DNA from: Prochlorococcus sp. AG-355-P16 | Lineage (GTDB): Bacteria > Cyanobacteriota > Cyanobacteriia > PCC-6307 > Cyanobiaceae | Assembly (NCBI GenBank): GCA_003278525.1 | Contig: QCEQ01000002.1 | Coordinates: 1 to 64,000, forward strand | Length of the DNA stretch: 64,000 bases | Direction of reading: 5' to 3' | Part shown: positions 7,371-17,087 of the stretch, in pieces | How the letters are laid out: every line of letters begins with the position of its first letter | How positions within the stretch are numbered: the stretch's first letter is position 1 | Translations under genes and position numbers: made by a program | Notes under the pieces: model-generated | Told to the model about the DNA's origin: nothing | The model's input: the letters and a program-made list of their open reading frames with translations, nothing else | Databases searched by the model: none

Positions 7371-7763
7371 TTAATCTAGAAATGCGACGCAATCTATTTC
7401 AACTAAAACTCCTTTTGGTAGAGATGAAACTTCCACACAGGCCCTTGCTGGAGGATTCTCTATATTAAAAAAATCACTATATATTTTATTGACAATTTGA
7501 AAATTACTTAAGTCCGTTAAGTAAATAGTTGTTTTTATTACATCCTCTATTTTGGCTCCACCAGCTTTAAGAACTTCTGCAAGATTTTTTAAAACTTGAA
7601 TAGTTTCCTTCTCTATATCACCTAAACATGTTATTTCATTTAAAGCTGGGTCTATAGCAATTTGACCAGAACAATAGATAAAATCCCCAGCTTTTATTGC
7701 TTGATTATAAGGTCCTACTGGATCTGGAGCATTTGATGTTTTAATTACTTGTTTGGGGGACAT
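7371..7763 (-). CDS. ridA: RidA family reactive imine/enamine deaminase
   Basis: This 130-residue protein has the RidA (YjgF/UK114) signature: an N-terminal SNAPDPVGPYNQAI, a central FIYCSGQIAIDP, and ARACVEVSSLPKGVLVEIDCVA, which contains the conserved catalytic arginine. RidA hydrolyses 2-aminoacrylate and related imines released by PLP enzymes such as threonine dehydratase. It lies 24 bases downstream of the glyoxalase II gene on the same strand, so the two may share a transcript. Confidence 0.93.
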   Translation of the reverse strand: MSPKQVIKTSNAPDPVGPYNQAIKAGDFIYCSGQIAIDPALNEITCLGDIEKETIQVLKNLAEVLKAGGAKIEDVIKTTIYLTDLSNFQIVNKIYSDFFNIENPPARACVEVSSLPKGVLVEIDCVAFLD

Positions 7764-7787
7764 TTATTTAAGATGATACCTATCTAT

Positions 7788-8528
7788 TTAAACCCATAAA
7801 TCCTTATTTGCTCTTAAAAAAGTAAATTCTTCTAAATTTTTTGCTCTTAAGAAAAGGTTTATTTTCATCTCTTCATCAAGTAAAAATGGAATTGTCAATT
7901 CATTAAGTGAAAGTTTTTTTTCAACTTCCGAAAGTTTATTTTTTAAATTTTGATCTTTTGGCTTGAGATTCAATGCCCACAATATATTTGCCTTTGTATA
8001 TTCATGTGCACAATATATAAGAGTATTTTTTGGTAAAGATTTGATTCTTTCTAGTGAAATATACATTTGTTGATAAGTTCCCTCAAAAATTCTTCCACAG
8101 CCTCCAGAAAATAATGTGTCACCAATAAAAAGGACAGGATTTTTCCCATTTAAAAAGAAGGCAATATGTGAGCTTGTATGTCCCAATACTTCAATTATTT
8201 TTACTTCTTCACCTAAAATATTCAAAGTTTCTCCATCCTTTACAGATACATTTTGAAAAGGTATTCGCTTTTTTTCTTTGGATGAAGCAATAACCTTTAC
8301 ATTTGGCCATCTTTCAATAAGAGACTTCGTTCCCCCAATATGGTCTGAATGATGATGAGTTTGCAAAATAGCTTCTAAGTGAAAATTGTTTTCATTTATA
8401 TATCTAATGACTGGTTCATGAACGGATGGATCTACAACCACAACGGATTTATCTTTTACCAACAACCAAATGACGTTATCACTTAAAACTCTAAGTCCGA
8501 TTATATTTCGAGCTTTATTAAAATCCAT
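7788..8528 (-). CDS. gloB: Hydroxyacylglutathione hydrolase (glyoxalase II)
   Basis: This metallo-beta-lactamase-fold enzyme releases D-lactate and glutathione from S-lactoylglutathione, the second step of methylglyoxal detoxification. [10 protein letters not shown] is the two-metal site, followed by GHTSSH, a [11 protein letters not shown] loop and CAHEYT. The start is set at 8528 ([12 protein letters not shown], 246 residues). A longer reading to 8699 would run through the hisG coding region and adds no family sequence. It diverges from hisG across 40 bases. Confidence 0.92.
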   Translation of the reverse strand: MDFNKARNIIGLRVLSDNVIWLLVKDKSVVVVDPSVHEPVIRYINENNFHLEAILQTHHHSDHIGGTKSLIERWPNVKVIASSKEKKRIPFQNVSVKDGETLNILGEEVKIIEVLGHTSSHIAFFLNGKNPVLFIGDTLFSGGCGRIFEGTYQQMYISLERIKSLPKNTLIYCAHEYTKANILWALNLKPKDQNLKNKLSEVEKKLSLNELTIPFLLDEEMKINLFLRAKNLEEFTFLRANKDLWV

Positions 8529-8568
8529 TATTAAATTAGAATGAAGAACCTTTGTAAGAAATTGATCT

Positions 8569-9207
8569 ATGTTTACTATAGCTTTACCAAAAGGAGCTCT
8601 GTTAAAAGATTCAATTTCCACTTTTAAAAGAGCTGGGTTAGATTTCTCAGATGCGTTGGACGAAAATAATAGATCATTAACCTTTGAATCAAGTTGCAAA
8701 CGGGCAAAAGCTTTATTAGTAAGAAATGGAGATGTGCCTGTTTATGTAAGTTATGGGCAGGCTGATTTAGGTATCGTTGGGTATGACGTTTTGCGAGAAT
8801 CTGAATTAAAAGTCGCAAAGTTATTAGATTTAGGATTTGGTGGTTGTCATATGTCGTTGGCGGTTAAGAAAAATAGCGATTATTTAAAACCAACTGATCT
8901 TCCAGCGAATTGTAAAATAGCAAGTAAATTTATAAAAACAGCAAGATCTTATTTTGAAGAATTAAATATTCCTGTAGAAATAGTTCACTTAACAGGATCA
9001 GTTGAGCTTGGTCCTATTACAGGTATGGCAGAGGCAATAGTTGATTTGGTGGCAACCGGAAAGACTCTCAAAGAGAATGGTCTAATTAAAATTGATGATC
9101 TTTATTACTCGACTGCAAGACTAATTGGAAATCCCTTATCTATGAGGTTAGATGATAATTATCTCAGAGATACCATTTTATCAATAGAATCAACTAATGC
9201 TTTATAG
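8569..9207 (+). CDS. hisG: ATP phosphoribosyltransferase, short form
   Basis: This is the first enzyme of histidine synthesis, joining ATP and PRPP. At 212 residues it is the short HisG type, which lacks the C-terminal regulatory domain and in known cases needs HisZ as partner; hisZ is not in this window. The start [12 protein letters not shown] is standard, and the PRPP loop lies in the [14 protein letters not shown] segment. An ABC exporter gene follows 12 bases later. Confidence 0.95.
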   Translation: MFTIALPKGALLKDSISTFKRAGLDFSDALDENNRSLTFESSCKRAKALLVRNGDVPVYVSYGQADLGIVGYDVLRESELKVAKLLDLGFGGCHMSLAVKKNSDYLKPTDLPANCKIASKFIKTARSYFEELNIPVEIVHLTGSVELGPITGMAEAIVDLVATGKTLKENGLIKIDDLYYSTARLIGNPLSMRLDDNYLRDTILSIESTNAL

Positions 9208-9219
9208 AAAATTAGCTAA

Positions 9220-11016
9220 ATGTTTTTTAAAGATTTTAGAAGGATTAAAAAGTTAGGTAAATATTTAACAAAAGATAAAAAAACAATCTATCTAATCTTA
9301 ATAGTTTTGTTACCTGTTTCTTTCTCTGGAGCTATTCAGCCATTATTAGTTGGTCAAGCAATTACTATTCTGAAGAACGAAACTACAGATGTTTGGTTAA
9401 GTAAAACTTTCTTTGGGCAATCAATAAATGCCATAATCCTAACTTTATTTATAACTGTATTATTCAGATTAGTTCTGCAGGGATACCAAACTTACAATAT
9501 CCAAGCAGTGGGTCAACGTTTGACAGCAAGGATAAGAAGAGAACTTTTTGATCATTCAATATCTTTATCTCTTAAGTATCACGATAAAATGCCTGTAGGG
9601 AAATTATTAACGAGATTAACAAATGATGTTGATGCTTTAGCTGAGGTTTTTGGTAGTGGGGCAGTTGGAGTTATTGCTGATTTTGTAAGTCTCATAGTAA
9701 TTTCTTTGACAATGCTTTCAATTGATCGGGGGCTTGCCATTTTATTACTTTTGACTCAAATTCCAGTTTCATATTTTATTATTTGGCTTCAAAAACGCTA
9801 TAGAAAGGCCAATTACCAAGTAAGAGAAGAGTTATCTCAACTCAACTCTGATTTTCAAGAGAATCTTCAAGGTTTAGAAGTTGTTCAGATGTTTAGGAGA
9901 GAATCTTTTAATAGTAAGAAATTTTCTAATACTGGAGTTGCTTACAAGAAAGCAGTAAATGGAACTATATTCTATGACAGTAGCATTTCAGCATTTATAG
10001 AGTGGATTTCACTTGCAGCAGTTTCCTTGGTTTTGGCAGTTGGAGGTTATCTTGTTACCTCTGGAAATATTGGTTTAGGGACATTAACAACTTTCATTTT
10101 ATATTCTCAAAGACTCTTTGAACCTTTAAGACAGCTTGCAGAAAGATTTACTCAGATTCAAGGAGGTCTTACAGCTGTTGAGAGAATAAATGAATTATTG
10201 GATGAAGAAATACAGATTCAAGATTCTATTTCCGCAAAGAATTTTTCAAAAGATTCTCAAACTGCAAATAAGCTATTTAAGGGTAAGATTGAATTCAAGA
10301 ATGTTAATTTCTTCTACAAAGAGGGAGAACATATCTTAAAGAATCTATCTTTCTTGATCAATCCTGGAGAGCACGTAGCATTTGTAGGCCCAACTGGTTC
10401 CGGTAAAACAACCATAATTAGATTATTATGTAGATTATATGAACCTCAATCAGGTCAAATTTTAATCGATGATATAGATATAAGAGATATCCCCATAGCA
10501 ACCCTCCGAAATATGTTGGGAGTTGTTCTTCAAGATACCTTTATCTTTAGTGGAAATGTTGCTGATAATTTAAAACTAAATACTAATATAGATAATCCTA
10601 AATTAGAAAATCTTTGTAACGAATTAGGGTTAGAAAATTTGTTGAAAAAATTACCAAAAGGTTTGAACACCTTACTTAGAGAAAGAGGGGGAAACCTCTC
10701 TTCTGGAGAGAGACAACTTCTTTCAGTGGCTCGAGTAGCTATTAGAAACCCCGTTGTTTTAATAATGGACGAAGCTACAGCGTTTATGGATCCCTCTACA
10801 GAAGCTACTTTGCAGAGAGATCTTGAAAGAATCCTTTCAAAAAGAACGGCATTAGTAATAGCTCACAGATTAGCAACTATTGAAAGTTCTGATAAGATCT
10901 TAGTCTTAAAGGGGGGGGCATTAGTTGAAGAGGGAACACATAGTGAATTAAGACTGAAAAAGGGTTTATATTTTCAGCTCTCTGAACTTCAACAAAAAGG
11001 ATTCGCGAATTTTTAA
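9220..11016 (+). CDS. ABC exporter, fused permease and ATPase (MsbA/MDR type)
   Basis: This 598-residue half-transporter has an N-terminal membrane domain with about six helices (residues ~20-310) and a C-terminal nucleotide-binding domain. GPTGSGKTT (near 390) is Walker A, LSSGERQLLSVAR the signature, VLIMDEAT Walker B, and AHRLATIE the H-loop. Half-transporters dimerise to export lipids or drugs; the substrate is not evident. A run of eight G at 10911-10918 lies near residue 565, after the H-loop, and any slip there would cut the last ~32 residues. Its stop TAA overlaps the next gene's ATG by one base. Confidence 0.92.
   Translation: MFFKDFRRIKKLGKYLTKDKKTIYLILIVLLPVSFSGAIQPLLVGQAITILKNETTDVWLSKTFFGQSINAIILTLFITVLFRLVLQGYQTYNIQAVGQRLTARIRRELFDHSISLSLKYHDKMPVGKLLTRLTNDVDALAEVFGSGAVGVIADFVSLIVISLTMLSIDRGLAILLLLTQIPVSYFIIWLQKRYRKANYQVREELSQLNSDFQENLQGLEVVQMFRRESFNSKKFSNTGVAYKKAVNGTIFYDSSISAFIEWISLAAVSLVLAVGGYLVTSGNIGLGTLTTFILYSQRLFEPLRQLAERFTQIQGGLTAVERINELLDEEIQIQDSISAKNFSKDSQTANKLFKGKIEFKNVNFFYKEGEHILKNLSFLINPGEHVAFVGPTGSGKTTIIRLLCRLYEPQSGQILIDDIDIRDIPIATLRNMLGVVLQDTFIFSGNVADNLKLNTNIDNPKLENLCNELGLENLLKKLPKGLNTLLRERGGNLSSGERQLLSVARVAIRNPVVLIMDEATAFMDPSTEATLQRDLERILSKRTALVIAHRLATIESSDKILVLKGGALVEEGTHSELRLKKGLYFQLSELQQKGFANF
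10911..10918 (+). repeat. G8 homopolymer tract in the ABC exporter gene
   Basis: There are eight consecutive G in an otherwise very AT-rich coding region, read as K-G-G-A. It is the longest G or C run I found in the window. Gain or loss of one G leads to a stop within a few codons, so it is a possible slippage site. Confidence 0.9.
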
Positions 11017-11546
11017 TGATTTTTAGAAACCAAGGATCGTTAATAAAAAGATCAAACAGCATATCAAGGGAAGAGCTGATATATCTTTATGGTTTAGATT
11101 CTTATGAGTTCACTCAAACAAATAAACAAGAAATATTTGTATGTAGTAAAAATAAAGATTTAGATTTAATAGAATTAGATCAGCTTTTGCAAACTGTTGG
11201 TTGGAGTAGAAGACCTTCAAGGAGAGTGAAAAGAGCTCTTGATTTCAGTATCTTGGTGGTTGGGTTATGGCGCCATGATAATAAATTTCCTAGACTGGTA
11301 GGCTTTGCGAGATGTACTGGAGATGGAATTCTAGAAGCAACTGTTTGGGATGTGGCCATTAACCCTGTCTATCAAGGACTTGGACTTGGGAAAGAGTTAA
11401 TGAAATATATCCTAAAAGAATTAAAAAATATCGGAATTTCTAAAGTAACCCTTTTTGCCGATGCTGAGGTGGTTTCATTTTACAAAAGACAAGGTTGGAC
11501 ATTAGAACCAAGAGGCTCTAAATGTGCTTTTTGGTATGCAAATTAA
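11016..11546 (+). CDS. GNAT N-acetyltransferase, plastid NSI/Ycf52-like
   Basis: This 176-residue protein has a C-terminal GNAT domain (residues ~70-175). The acetyl-CoA loop is NPVYQGLGLGKELM, and LFADAEVVSFYKRQGW and the ending FWYAN closely match the plastid NSI/GNAT and Ycf52 group known from plants and algae. That group acetylates lysines or protein N-termini in chloroplasts; the target here is unknown. Its ATG overlaps the ABC exporter's stop by one base. It ends at the base next to the end of the convergent glycosyltransferase gene. Confidence 0.85.
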   Translation: MIFRNQGSLIKRSNSISREELIYLYGLDSYEFTQTNKQEIFVCSKNKDLDLIELDQLLQTVGWSRRPSRRVKRALDFSILVVGLWRHDNKFPRLVGFARCTGDGILEATVWDVAINPVYQGLGLGKELMKYILKELKNIGISKVTLFADAEVVSFYKRQGWTLEPRGSKCAFWYAN

Positions 11547-12230
11547 TCATTTTCTGTAGTACTCAGAATATATAGAGTTTAAAGATTCCCCCTTTAACCA
11601 TCTTCTTCTATACTGCCAGTTTTTAATTGCTTGGAGAAAAATATTAGTTTTTTCCCATTTCCTTGAGCTTATAAATATAGATGAATTTAATTGTTTTAAA
11701 TCTTTTTTATTGCTTAATCTTTTTAAAAAATCTACATCTTCCATCAAAGGTATCTTTTTAAAACCATTATTCTTAAAATAAGTAGATCTATGAATTATTA
11801 AACCTTGATCACCATACGGTTGTTTAAAATAATTACTTCTAAAATTTACAAGAATTTCGAGGAATCTATAAATTATCTTGTTGTGATTAATTTTAAATTT
11901 AAAATAGTAAATACTATTCTTATTTCCTTTTAAAAAAGTATTTGTTTTTCTAAACCAATCATGAGTTAATCTTGTGTCTGCATGCAAAAATATGAGCCAG
12001 TCTCCTTTTGAATTCTTAGCTCCCATGTCTAATTGTAAACCTCGATTCCTTTCCTCGGATTGATATACTTTTGCTCCATAAATGTTTGCTATATCAATAG
12101 TTTTATCATCACTTCCACAATCAACAATTATAATTTCCCCCTCTTTCTGAATACTTAATAAGTCTGAAAGCAATAATGGCAAATTACTGGATTCATTAAT
12201 AGTTGGAATTATAATTGAAATTTTTGACAA
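11547..12230 (-). CDS. Family 2 glycosyltransferase, TIGR04283 type
   Basis: This 227-residue GT-A fold enzyme has ISIIIPTINESSNLP, the IIVDCGSDDKT nucleotide-binding segment, a GAKNSKGDWLIFLHADT metal-binding region and a PYGDQGL motif. These features match the TIGR04283 family, which is named for arsenosugar loci in cyanobacteria and bacteria. The donor and acceptor here are not proven. It lies 5 bases downstream of a TIGR04282-type partner, and the two probably act together. Confidence 0.82.
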   Translation of the reverse strand: MSKISIIIPTINESSNLPLLLSDLLSIQKEGEIIIVDCGSDDKTIDIANIYGAKVYQSEERNRGLQLDMGAKNSKGDWLIFLHADTRLTHDWFRKTNTFLKGNKNSIYYFKFKINHNKIIYRFLEILVNFRSNYFKQPYGDQGLIIHRSTYFKNNGFKKIPLMEDVDFLKRLSNKKDLKQLNSSIFISSRKWEKTNIFLQAIKNWQYRRRWLKGESLNSIYSEYYRK

Positions 12231-12235
12231 GTCGA

Positions 12236-12871
12236 TTACTTTCTATTCTCAATATCAATAATTGTATCTATATCTATTTTTTTATCTAAAAACTTATATT
12301 TTAATTTTTTAGAAGCAAAATTATCAATTGTATTTTGGAGAACATTTTCTGTCCCCCACTTTATGTTGATAAAAGGTAAATATGTATGTGATAACATTAT
12401 TTTTTCTGATAAACCAATAAGCCAATATCCTCCATCGTTAGATGGTCCTAAAATAAGATCATTATGTTGAAGCTCTTTTAGAGTATTCAATAAATCTTGA
12501 TGGCATAAATCTGGAAGATCAGTACCAATAAAAATAATATTTTTGATCTTATGTTTTGCACAAAATTTTTTGTTGACAATTATTTGCCGTTTCATTTTTT
12601 CTCCCAAGCAGCCTTTCCCCTGCAAATTAAATTTTTTGATGCCTAATTCTCTAGACCATTTTCTACAATTTCCTATTCCCAAACCAGTTATGGCAATAGA
12701 AATATCAAGCAGTTTATTTTCTTGAAGAAATTTTGCGACTGAAATTGTGTGTTTGGTCATTACACATTGTACTTTCGCCGAATTACTTTTACCTATATCT
12801 TTTGATAATCTTGTTTTGCATCTTCCAAAACCATGCCATTTCGCCATGATAATAAGTAATGCTTTATCCAA
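12236..12871 (-). CDS. TIGR04282/DUF2064 glycosyltransferase-like protein
   Basis: The first strand ALLIIMAKW and the GRCKTRLSKDIG loop match the nucleotidyltransferase-like DUF2064 family, which pairs with TIGR04283 in arsenosugar loci. FIGTDLPDLCHQDL and LGPSNDGGYWLIGL are the other conserved blocks. The first ATG inside the conserved region (12847) would cut strand 1, so I choose the TTG at 12871 (211 residues). A longer reading to 13012 adds only AT-rich, low-complexity sequence. TTG starts are used by several neighbours, including dnaA. Confidence 0.75.
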   Translation of the reverse strand: MDKALLIIMAKWHGFGRCKTRLSKDIGKSNSAKVQCVMTKHTISVAKFLQENKLLDISIAITGLGIGNCRKWSRELGIKKFNLQGKGCLGEKMKRQIIVNKKFCAKHKIKNIIFIGTDLPDLCHQDLLNTLKELQHNDLILGPSNDGGYWLIGLSEKIMLSHTYLPFINIKWGTENVLQNTIDNFASKKLKYKFLDKKIDIDTIIDIENRK

Positions 12872-13012
12872 TAATTTAATGAAATTTAAAATAATTATAT
12901 GCCCATAAAAAAATATAAAATTTATTTTTATCAATTTAGTCGATACTTTGTTAAATAATTTTAAATTTGTCGTGATCTTGTGATTTGATAATGGCCAATT
13001 ATTAAATTCCAA

Positions 13013-13029
13013 CTAGATTAATAATCTAG
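13013..13029 (+). promoter_or_regulatory. Perfect inverted repeat upstream of dnaA
   Basis: CTAGATT (13013-13019) and AATCTAG (13023-13029) flank the trinucleotide AAT, ending 11 bases before the dnaA start codon. It could be an operator or a leader hairpin covering the ribosome-binding region. It is not a DnaA box. Function is inferred from position only. Confidence 0.45.
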
Positions 13030-13040
13030 AGAATAAAACT

Positions 13041-14435
13041 TTGCAAGCAACTAATCCTATTTGGGCGGAAGTTCAACAATCACTCCAAAAAACTTTAAGT
13101 AAGCCTTCATTTGAGACATGGATAAGGCCTGCTAAATTTAATTGTTTTGAAAATGGCTTATTAACTTTAATCGCCCCAAATACATTTTCTAGTGATTGGT
13201 TGAGAAAGAATTATTGTGAAACTATTGAAAAAGCTGCAAAGGAAATCTGTGGTCATGATGTAAAAGTTGTTTTTAAATCTGAAACGAATTCCAGCAGCTA
13301 TTTAACAAATGAAGATAAACCTAACGAACAGAATGTTCATCATAAAACAAGATCTTTTTCAAGTAATAACCAAAATAATTCTTCAAAAAATCAATTCAAA
13401 AATCCTAATGGTTTAAATTTACGCTATGTATTTAAAAGATTTGTTGTAGGTCCAAATAGTAGGTTGGCGCATGCCGCAGCTTTAGCCGTTGCCGAATCTC
13501 CTGGGAGGGAATTCAATCCATTATTTATTTGTGGAGGAGTAGGTCTTGGTAAGACTCATTTAATGCAAGCAATAGGTCATTATCGAGTAGAAATAGATCC
13601 CGAAGCAAAAGTTAAATATGTATCTACAGAGACTTTTACAAATGATGTTATTAGTGGTATTCGAAGAGATGGAATGACAGCTATTCGAGATAAATATAGA
13701 AATGTAGATTTGATTTTAATAGACGATATACAGTTCTTAGAAGGCAAAGAGTATACACAGGAAGAATTCTTTCATACTTTTAACGCACTTCACGAATCAG
13801 GAAGTCAAATAGTTATTGCAAGTGACAGACCACCAAATCAATTGTCGGGAATTCAAGAGAGATTAATTTCTAGGTTCTCAATGGGTATGACTGCAGATAT
13901 TCAACCACCTGACCTTGAGACGAGGACAGCCATCCTTCAAAAAAAGGCAGAACAAGAAAGGATGAGTCTCCCAAGAGATTTAATTCAATTTATAGCAGGA
14001 AGATTCACTTCGAATATTCGAGAATTGGAAGGAGCATTTACTAGAGCCGTTGCATTTGCATCAATAACAGGCTTGCCGATGACAGTTCAATCAATTGCTC
14101 CAATGCTTGATCCTAATAGTGTTGGAGTAGTTGTTACTCCAAAACAAGTTATTAATAAAGTGTCAGATTTCTTTAAAGTTTCTACTGATGAATTGATCAG
14201 TTCAAGTAGGAGAAAACCAGTAAGTCAAGCTAGACAAATAGGTATGTATCTTATGAGACATGGGACAAATCTAAGCCTACCAAGAATTGGAGATGAGTTT
14301 GGGGGTAAGGACCATACAACAGTTATGTATGCTATTGAACAAGTTGAAAAAAAATTATCTATTGATCCAAATATTGCAAGTCAAGTTCAAAAAATAAGAG
14401 ATTTACTTCAAATAGATTCAAGAAAAAATTTATAA
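13041..14435 (+). CDS. dnaA: Chromosomal replication initiator DnaA
   Basis: DnaA opens the replication origin. The 464-residue chain has an N-terminal interaction domain (1-85), a low-complexity linker rich in Asn and Ser, an AAA+ domain with GGVGLGKTH near residue 165 and a [10 protein letters not shown] Walker B, and a domain IV with the DNA-binding signature [15 protein letters not shown]. Translation starts at a TTG (13041). The gene is not beside dnaN or an array of DnaA boxes; its neighbours are glycosyltransferase and GST genes. It overlaps the 3' end of the convergent GST gene by 6 bases. Confidence 0.98.
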   Translation: MQATNPIWAEVQQSLQKTLSKPSFETWIRPAKFNCFENGLLTLIAPNTFSSDWLRKNYCETIEKAAKEICGHDVKVVFKSETNSSSYLTNEDKPNEQNVHHKTRSFSSNNQNNSSKNQFKNPNGLNLRYVFKRFVVGPNSRLAHAAALAVAESPGREFNPLFICGGVGLGKTHLMQAIGHYRVEIDPEAKVKYVSTETFTNDVISGIRRDGMTAIRDKYRNVDLILIDDIQFLEGKEYTQEEFFHTFNALHESGSQIVIASDRPPNQLSGIQERLISRFSMGMTADIQPPDLETRTAILQKKAEQERMSLPRDLIQFIAGRFTSNIRELEGAFTRAVAFASITGLPMTVQSIAPMLDPNSVGVVVTPKQVINKVSDFFKVSTDELISSSRRKPVSQARQIGMYLMRHGTNLSLPRIGDEFGGKDHTTVMYAIEQVEKKLSIDPNIASQVQKIRDLLQIDSRKNL

Positions 14436-15668
14436 TTTATTATTAGAAATGAAATTTATAGGATCTTGATCATACCTATGCCTGAAAGGTATCTTATCTA
14501 TTTCATTGATATCACTAAGCGATTCGATTTTATTTAATGATTGCCTTAATAACCTTGCTGAAATAATTGGCATATCTCTTGGAACTGAGATTCTATTTTT
14601 TAAGTATCTTAGAGAGATTCCTGAAAGTTTTTTAGGGATTAAAACTTCACCTGTGATCATATGGCTCAAAGCTGATCTCAATGATTCGTCAAAGGATTCC
14701 TTATTGTATGGGTTTACCTTTAGTAAATTGTCTTTATGCTTTATCACTCTTTTAAGAGCAATTGTTGCATAGTATTTTGAATCATAATTTTGGTTTAATT
14801 CATAATTACCTAAACCCTCCCCAGTATCTATTAGGTTAGAGAAAGTAATCTGTTCTTCATTGCTTTCTTTATAGCATCCTCCCATTTGTGGGGGTAAATC
14901 ATGAGAATGAGTATGAAAATCTCCTTGAGTGCCTCTATACGCACTTGTCCCTTCAAAAAGGGTAAGCCAGTTATCTACATGACGGTAATTAGATCTTAAA
15001 TTAAACCCTTTATAATAAAAAAGTGATGCATTCATTCTTTCCATATAGGGAATAAAAATTATATCTCCAACACCAGGCTCTGTATCACCCGTGTTAGAAA
15101 CTGATGGATCAACAAACCCTGATTTTGAGCTATTTAAGATTTCATCGAGTTTAGAAATGGATTCTTTAAATCTTTTTTTTCTAAAAGAGTTATCTATAAA
15201 ATTAAAGCTTTCTCGGCAGAGCCAATTACACCAGGATCTGAAAATTTCTCTTTCTAACTCTCGAATTTTGATAAGGTGACTAGATCTTATAAAAGATCCA
15301 AGTGCTCCAAATTCATTTTCTAAAAAAGCTATGATATCGTCGCTTTCAGTTACAACTTGCCCTTTAAATTCAATTGCAGGTAATTTCCCCGATCTGACTT
15401 TTTCAAGGAACCAACTTTCTTTTTGGCCGTAGCAAAACATATTTATTTTCTTGACTCTGTATGGAATTTTCTTAAATTCAAGCCATAACCATATCTTCTG
15501 ACAGTAAGGACACCAAGAATGCCTATCCCTATAGAGGGTAACTAATACATCATTTTCACTATGTCCAAATAATCTTAAATTTGCGTAGGAATTATTTATA
15601 CCATGGACTCTATCAAGATCTGCAACTTCAAATTTATTTAAATCATCCCATGTCAAAATCCCATTCAT
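14430..15668 (-). CDS. Glutathione S-transferase, iota-like, with CPYC motif
   Basis: This 412-residue protein has an N-terminal thioredoxin-fold GST domain with a glutaredoxin-type CPYC motif (Cys53, Cys56) and [17 protein letters not shown] for glutathione binding. A helical domain follows, then a long C-terminal extension. Around residues 250-266 is a conserved-looking block, [21 protein letters not shown] plus this extension resembles the iota class restricted to photosynthetic organisms (family knowledge, recognised from memory). A glutathione-dependent reductase or lyase role is likely. It diverges from glutathione reductase across 52 bases. Confidence 0.78.
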   Translation of the reverse strand: MNGILTWDDLNKFEVADLDRVHGINNSYANLRLFGHSENDVLVTLYRDRHSWCPYCQKIWLWLEFKKIPYRVKKINMFCYGQKESWFLEKVRSGKLPAIEFKGQVVTESDDIIAFLENEFGALGSFIRSSHLIKIRELEREIFRSWCNWLCRESFNFIDNSFRKKRFKESISKLDEILNSSKSGFVDPSVSNTGDTEPGVGDIIFIPYMERMNASLFYYKGFNLRSNYRHVDNWLTLFEGTSAYRGTQGDFHTHSHDLPPQMGGCYKESNEEQITFSNLIDTGEGLGNYELNQNYDSKYYATIALKRVIKHKDNLLKVNPYNKESFDESLRSALSHMITGEVLIPKKLSGISLRYLKNRISVPRDMPIISARLLRQSLNKIESLSDINEIDKIPFRHRYDQDPINFISNNKL

Positions 15669-15696
15669 TATTTGAATTAAAGCTATAAACTAACGT

Positions 15697-15702
15697 TATA
15701 AT
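15697..15702 (+). promoter_or_regulatory. -10 box for gor
   Basis: TATAAT is an exact consensus match 18 bases upstream of the gor TTG start. TTGAAT at 15672-15677 is a possible -35 box with a rather long 19-base spacer. The region is shared with the divergent GST gene. Confidence 0.45.
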
Positions 15703-15720
15703 AATTGATTAAAAAAAGTC

Positions 15721-17085
15721 TTGGAATTTGAATTTGATTTAATTGTTGTTGGCGCTGGATCTGGAGGACTCGCGGCGGCTAAACGTGCGGCTAGTTATGG
15801 AGCAAAAGTCGCAATCATAGAAGCAAATCAAATAGGAGGAACTTGTGTGATAAGGGGATGTGTGCCAAAGAAATTAATGGTTTATGCAGCTAAAAGCAAA
15901 AAAAATATGGATTCTTCTGAAGGATATGGATTAAAAAATGAAGGTATTAATTTTGAATCAAATATTTTGTTGAAGAATGTTAGAGAGGAGGTTTCTAGAT
16001 TAAGTAATTTACATAGAAATTCTTTAAAAAAGTTGAATATAACCATTTTTGAAGGCTTAGGAAGATTTATTACTCAAAATGAATTAGAAATTATTTGTTC
16101 AAACACAAAGAAAATTAAAAACAAAATAAGTTCAAAAAAAATTCTTATTTCAGTTGGAGGTAAACCAAAGAAATTAAATATTCCAGGGGTAGATCTGGCA
16201 TGGACTAGTGATGATATTTTTGAATTAGAAAAGTTTCCCAAATCAATATTAATTGTAGGAGGTGGATATATTGCTTGTGAATTTGCTTCTATTTTCAGTA
16301 ATTTAGGTACTGAAGTAACTCAATTAATTAGAAGTCAACATTTACTTAGTGGTTTTGATGAGGATCTTTCTTCATGCCTGGAGGAATCACCTACTTTTAC
16401 TGAAATCAATATAATCTCCAATACTCAATTAAAGTCAATCAAAAAAGTAAATGAAAATCTGGAATCTACCCTAGACTCGGGAGATAAACTATTAACTAAT
16501 AATATCCTTATTGCTACAGGAAGAGAACCGAATCTTTTGCCTTTAAATTTAGATTTTTTAAATCTAAAGATGGATGGCCAATATTTAGATGTCGATGAAC
16601 TTAATCAAACAAGCAACGCAAATATTTTTGCAGTTGGCGATATCATAAATAAGCCAAACTTAACTCCTGTAGCAATAGAACAAGGGAGAGTTTTTTCGGA
16701 TAATTTTTTTAATGACCAAAAAAGAAAAGTAAATTATGAATATATCCCAAAGGCCGTTTTTACTATTCCAGAAATTTCAACAGTTGGCTTAAGTGAGAAA
16801 AGAGCTAAAGAGATTTACTCTGAAAAAAATATAAGAATTTTCAAATGCAAATTTACCCCTATGTCTAATACTTTTAAAAAAAATAAATCAAAATGTATGT
16901 TGAAGATTGTAGTTCATAAGCTAACTGACAAAGTCCTAGGATGTCATATGTTTGGAGAAACATCGTCTGAGATTATTCAAATGGTATCAATTTCATTAAA
17001 TGCAGGGATAACAAAAAAAGACTTTGATATTACTATGGCTTTGCACCCAACTATCTCAGAAGAATTTGTGACTATGTATGGATAA
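15721..17085 (+). CDS. gor: Glutathione reductase
   Basis: This 454-residue flavoprotein disulfide reductase reduces glutathione disulfide with NADPH. GAGSGGLAAA is the FAD dinucleotide motif, GGTCVIRGCVPKK carries the redox pair Cys42 and Cys47, and VGGGYIACEFA is the NAD(P) site. FAVGDI binds FAD again, and HPTISEEF near the end carries the catalytic His. The start is TTG at 15721, with a consensus -10 box close upstream. Facing the GST gene, it probably forms a glutathione redox module. It ends 2 bases from the convergent cation exchanger. Confidence 0.93.
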   Translation: MEFEFDLIVVGAGSGGLAAAKRAASYGAKVAIIEANQIGGTCVIRGCVPKKLMVYAAKSKKNMDSSEGYGLKNEGINFESNILLKNVREEVSRLSNLHRNSLKKLNITIFEGLGRFITQNELEIICSNTKKIKNKISSKKILISVGGKPKKLNIPGVDLAWTSDDIFELEKFPKSILIVGGGYIACEFASIFSNLGTEVTQLIRSQHLLSGFDEDLSSCLEESPTFTEINIISNTQLKSIKKVNENLESTLDSGDKLLTNNILIATGREPNLLPLNLDFLNLKMDGQYLDVDELNQTSNANIFAVGDIINKPNLTPVAIEQGRVFSDNFFNDQKRKVNYEYIPKAVFTIPEISTVGLSEKRAKEIYSEKNIRIFKCKFTPMSNTFKKNKSKCMLKIVVHKLTDKVLGCHMFGETSSEIIQMVSISLNAGITKKDFDITMALHPTISEEFVTMYG

Positions 17086-17087
17086 AA

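Noticed and set aside
7351-7372. AATTTCT-N8-AGAAATT as a ridA terminator
   Set aside because: The stem is mostly A-T and no T tract follows on the minus strand.
8529-8699. Extended gloB N-terminus
   Set aside because: It overlaps hisG coding sequence on the other strand and has no family similarity.
12872-13012. Extended N-terminus of the TIGR04282 protein
   Set aside because: The extra residues are low-complexity translation of AT-rich DNA next to the dnaA leader.
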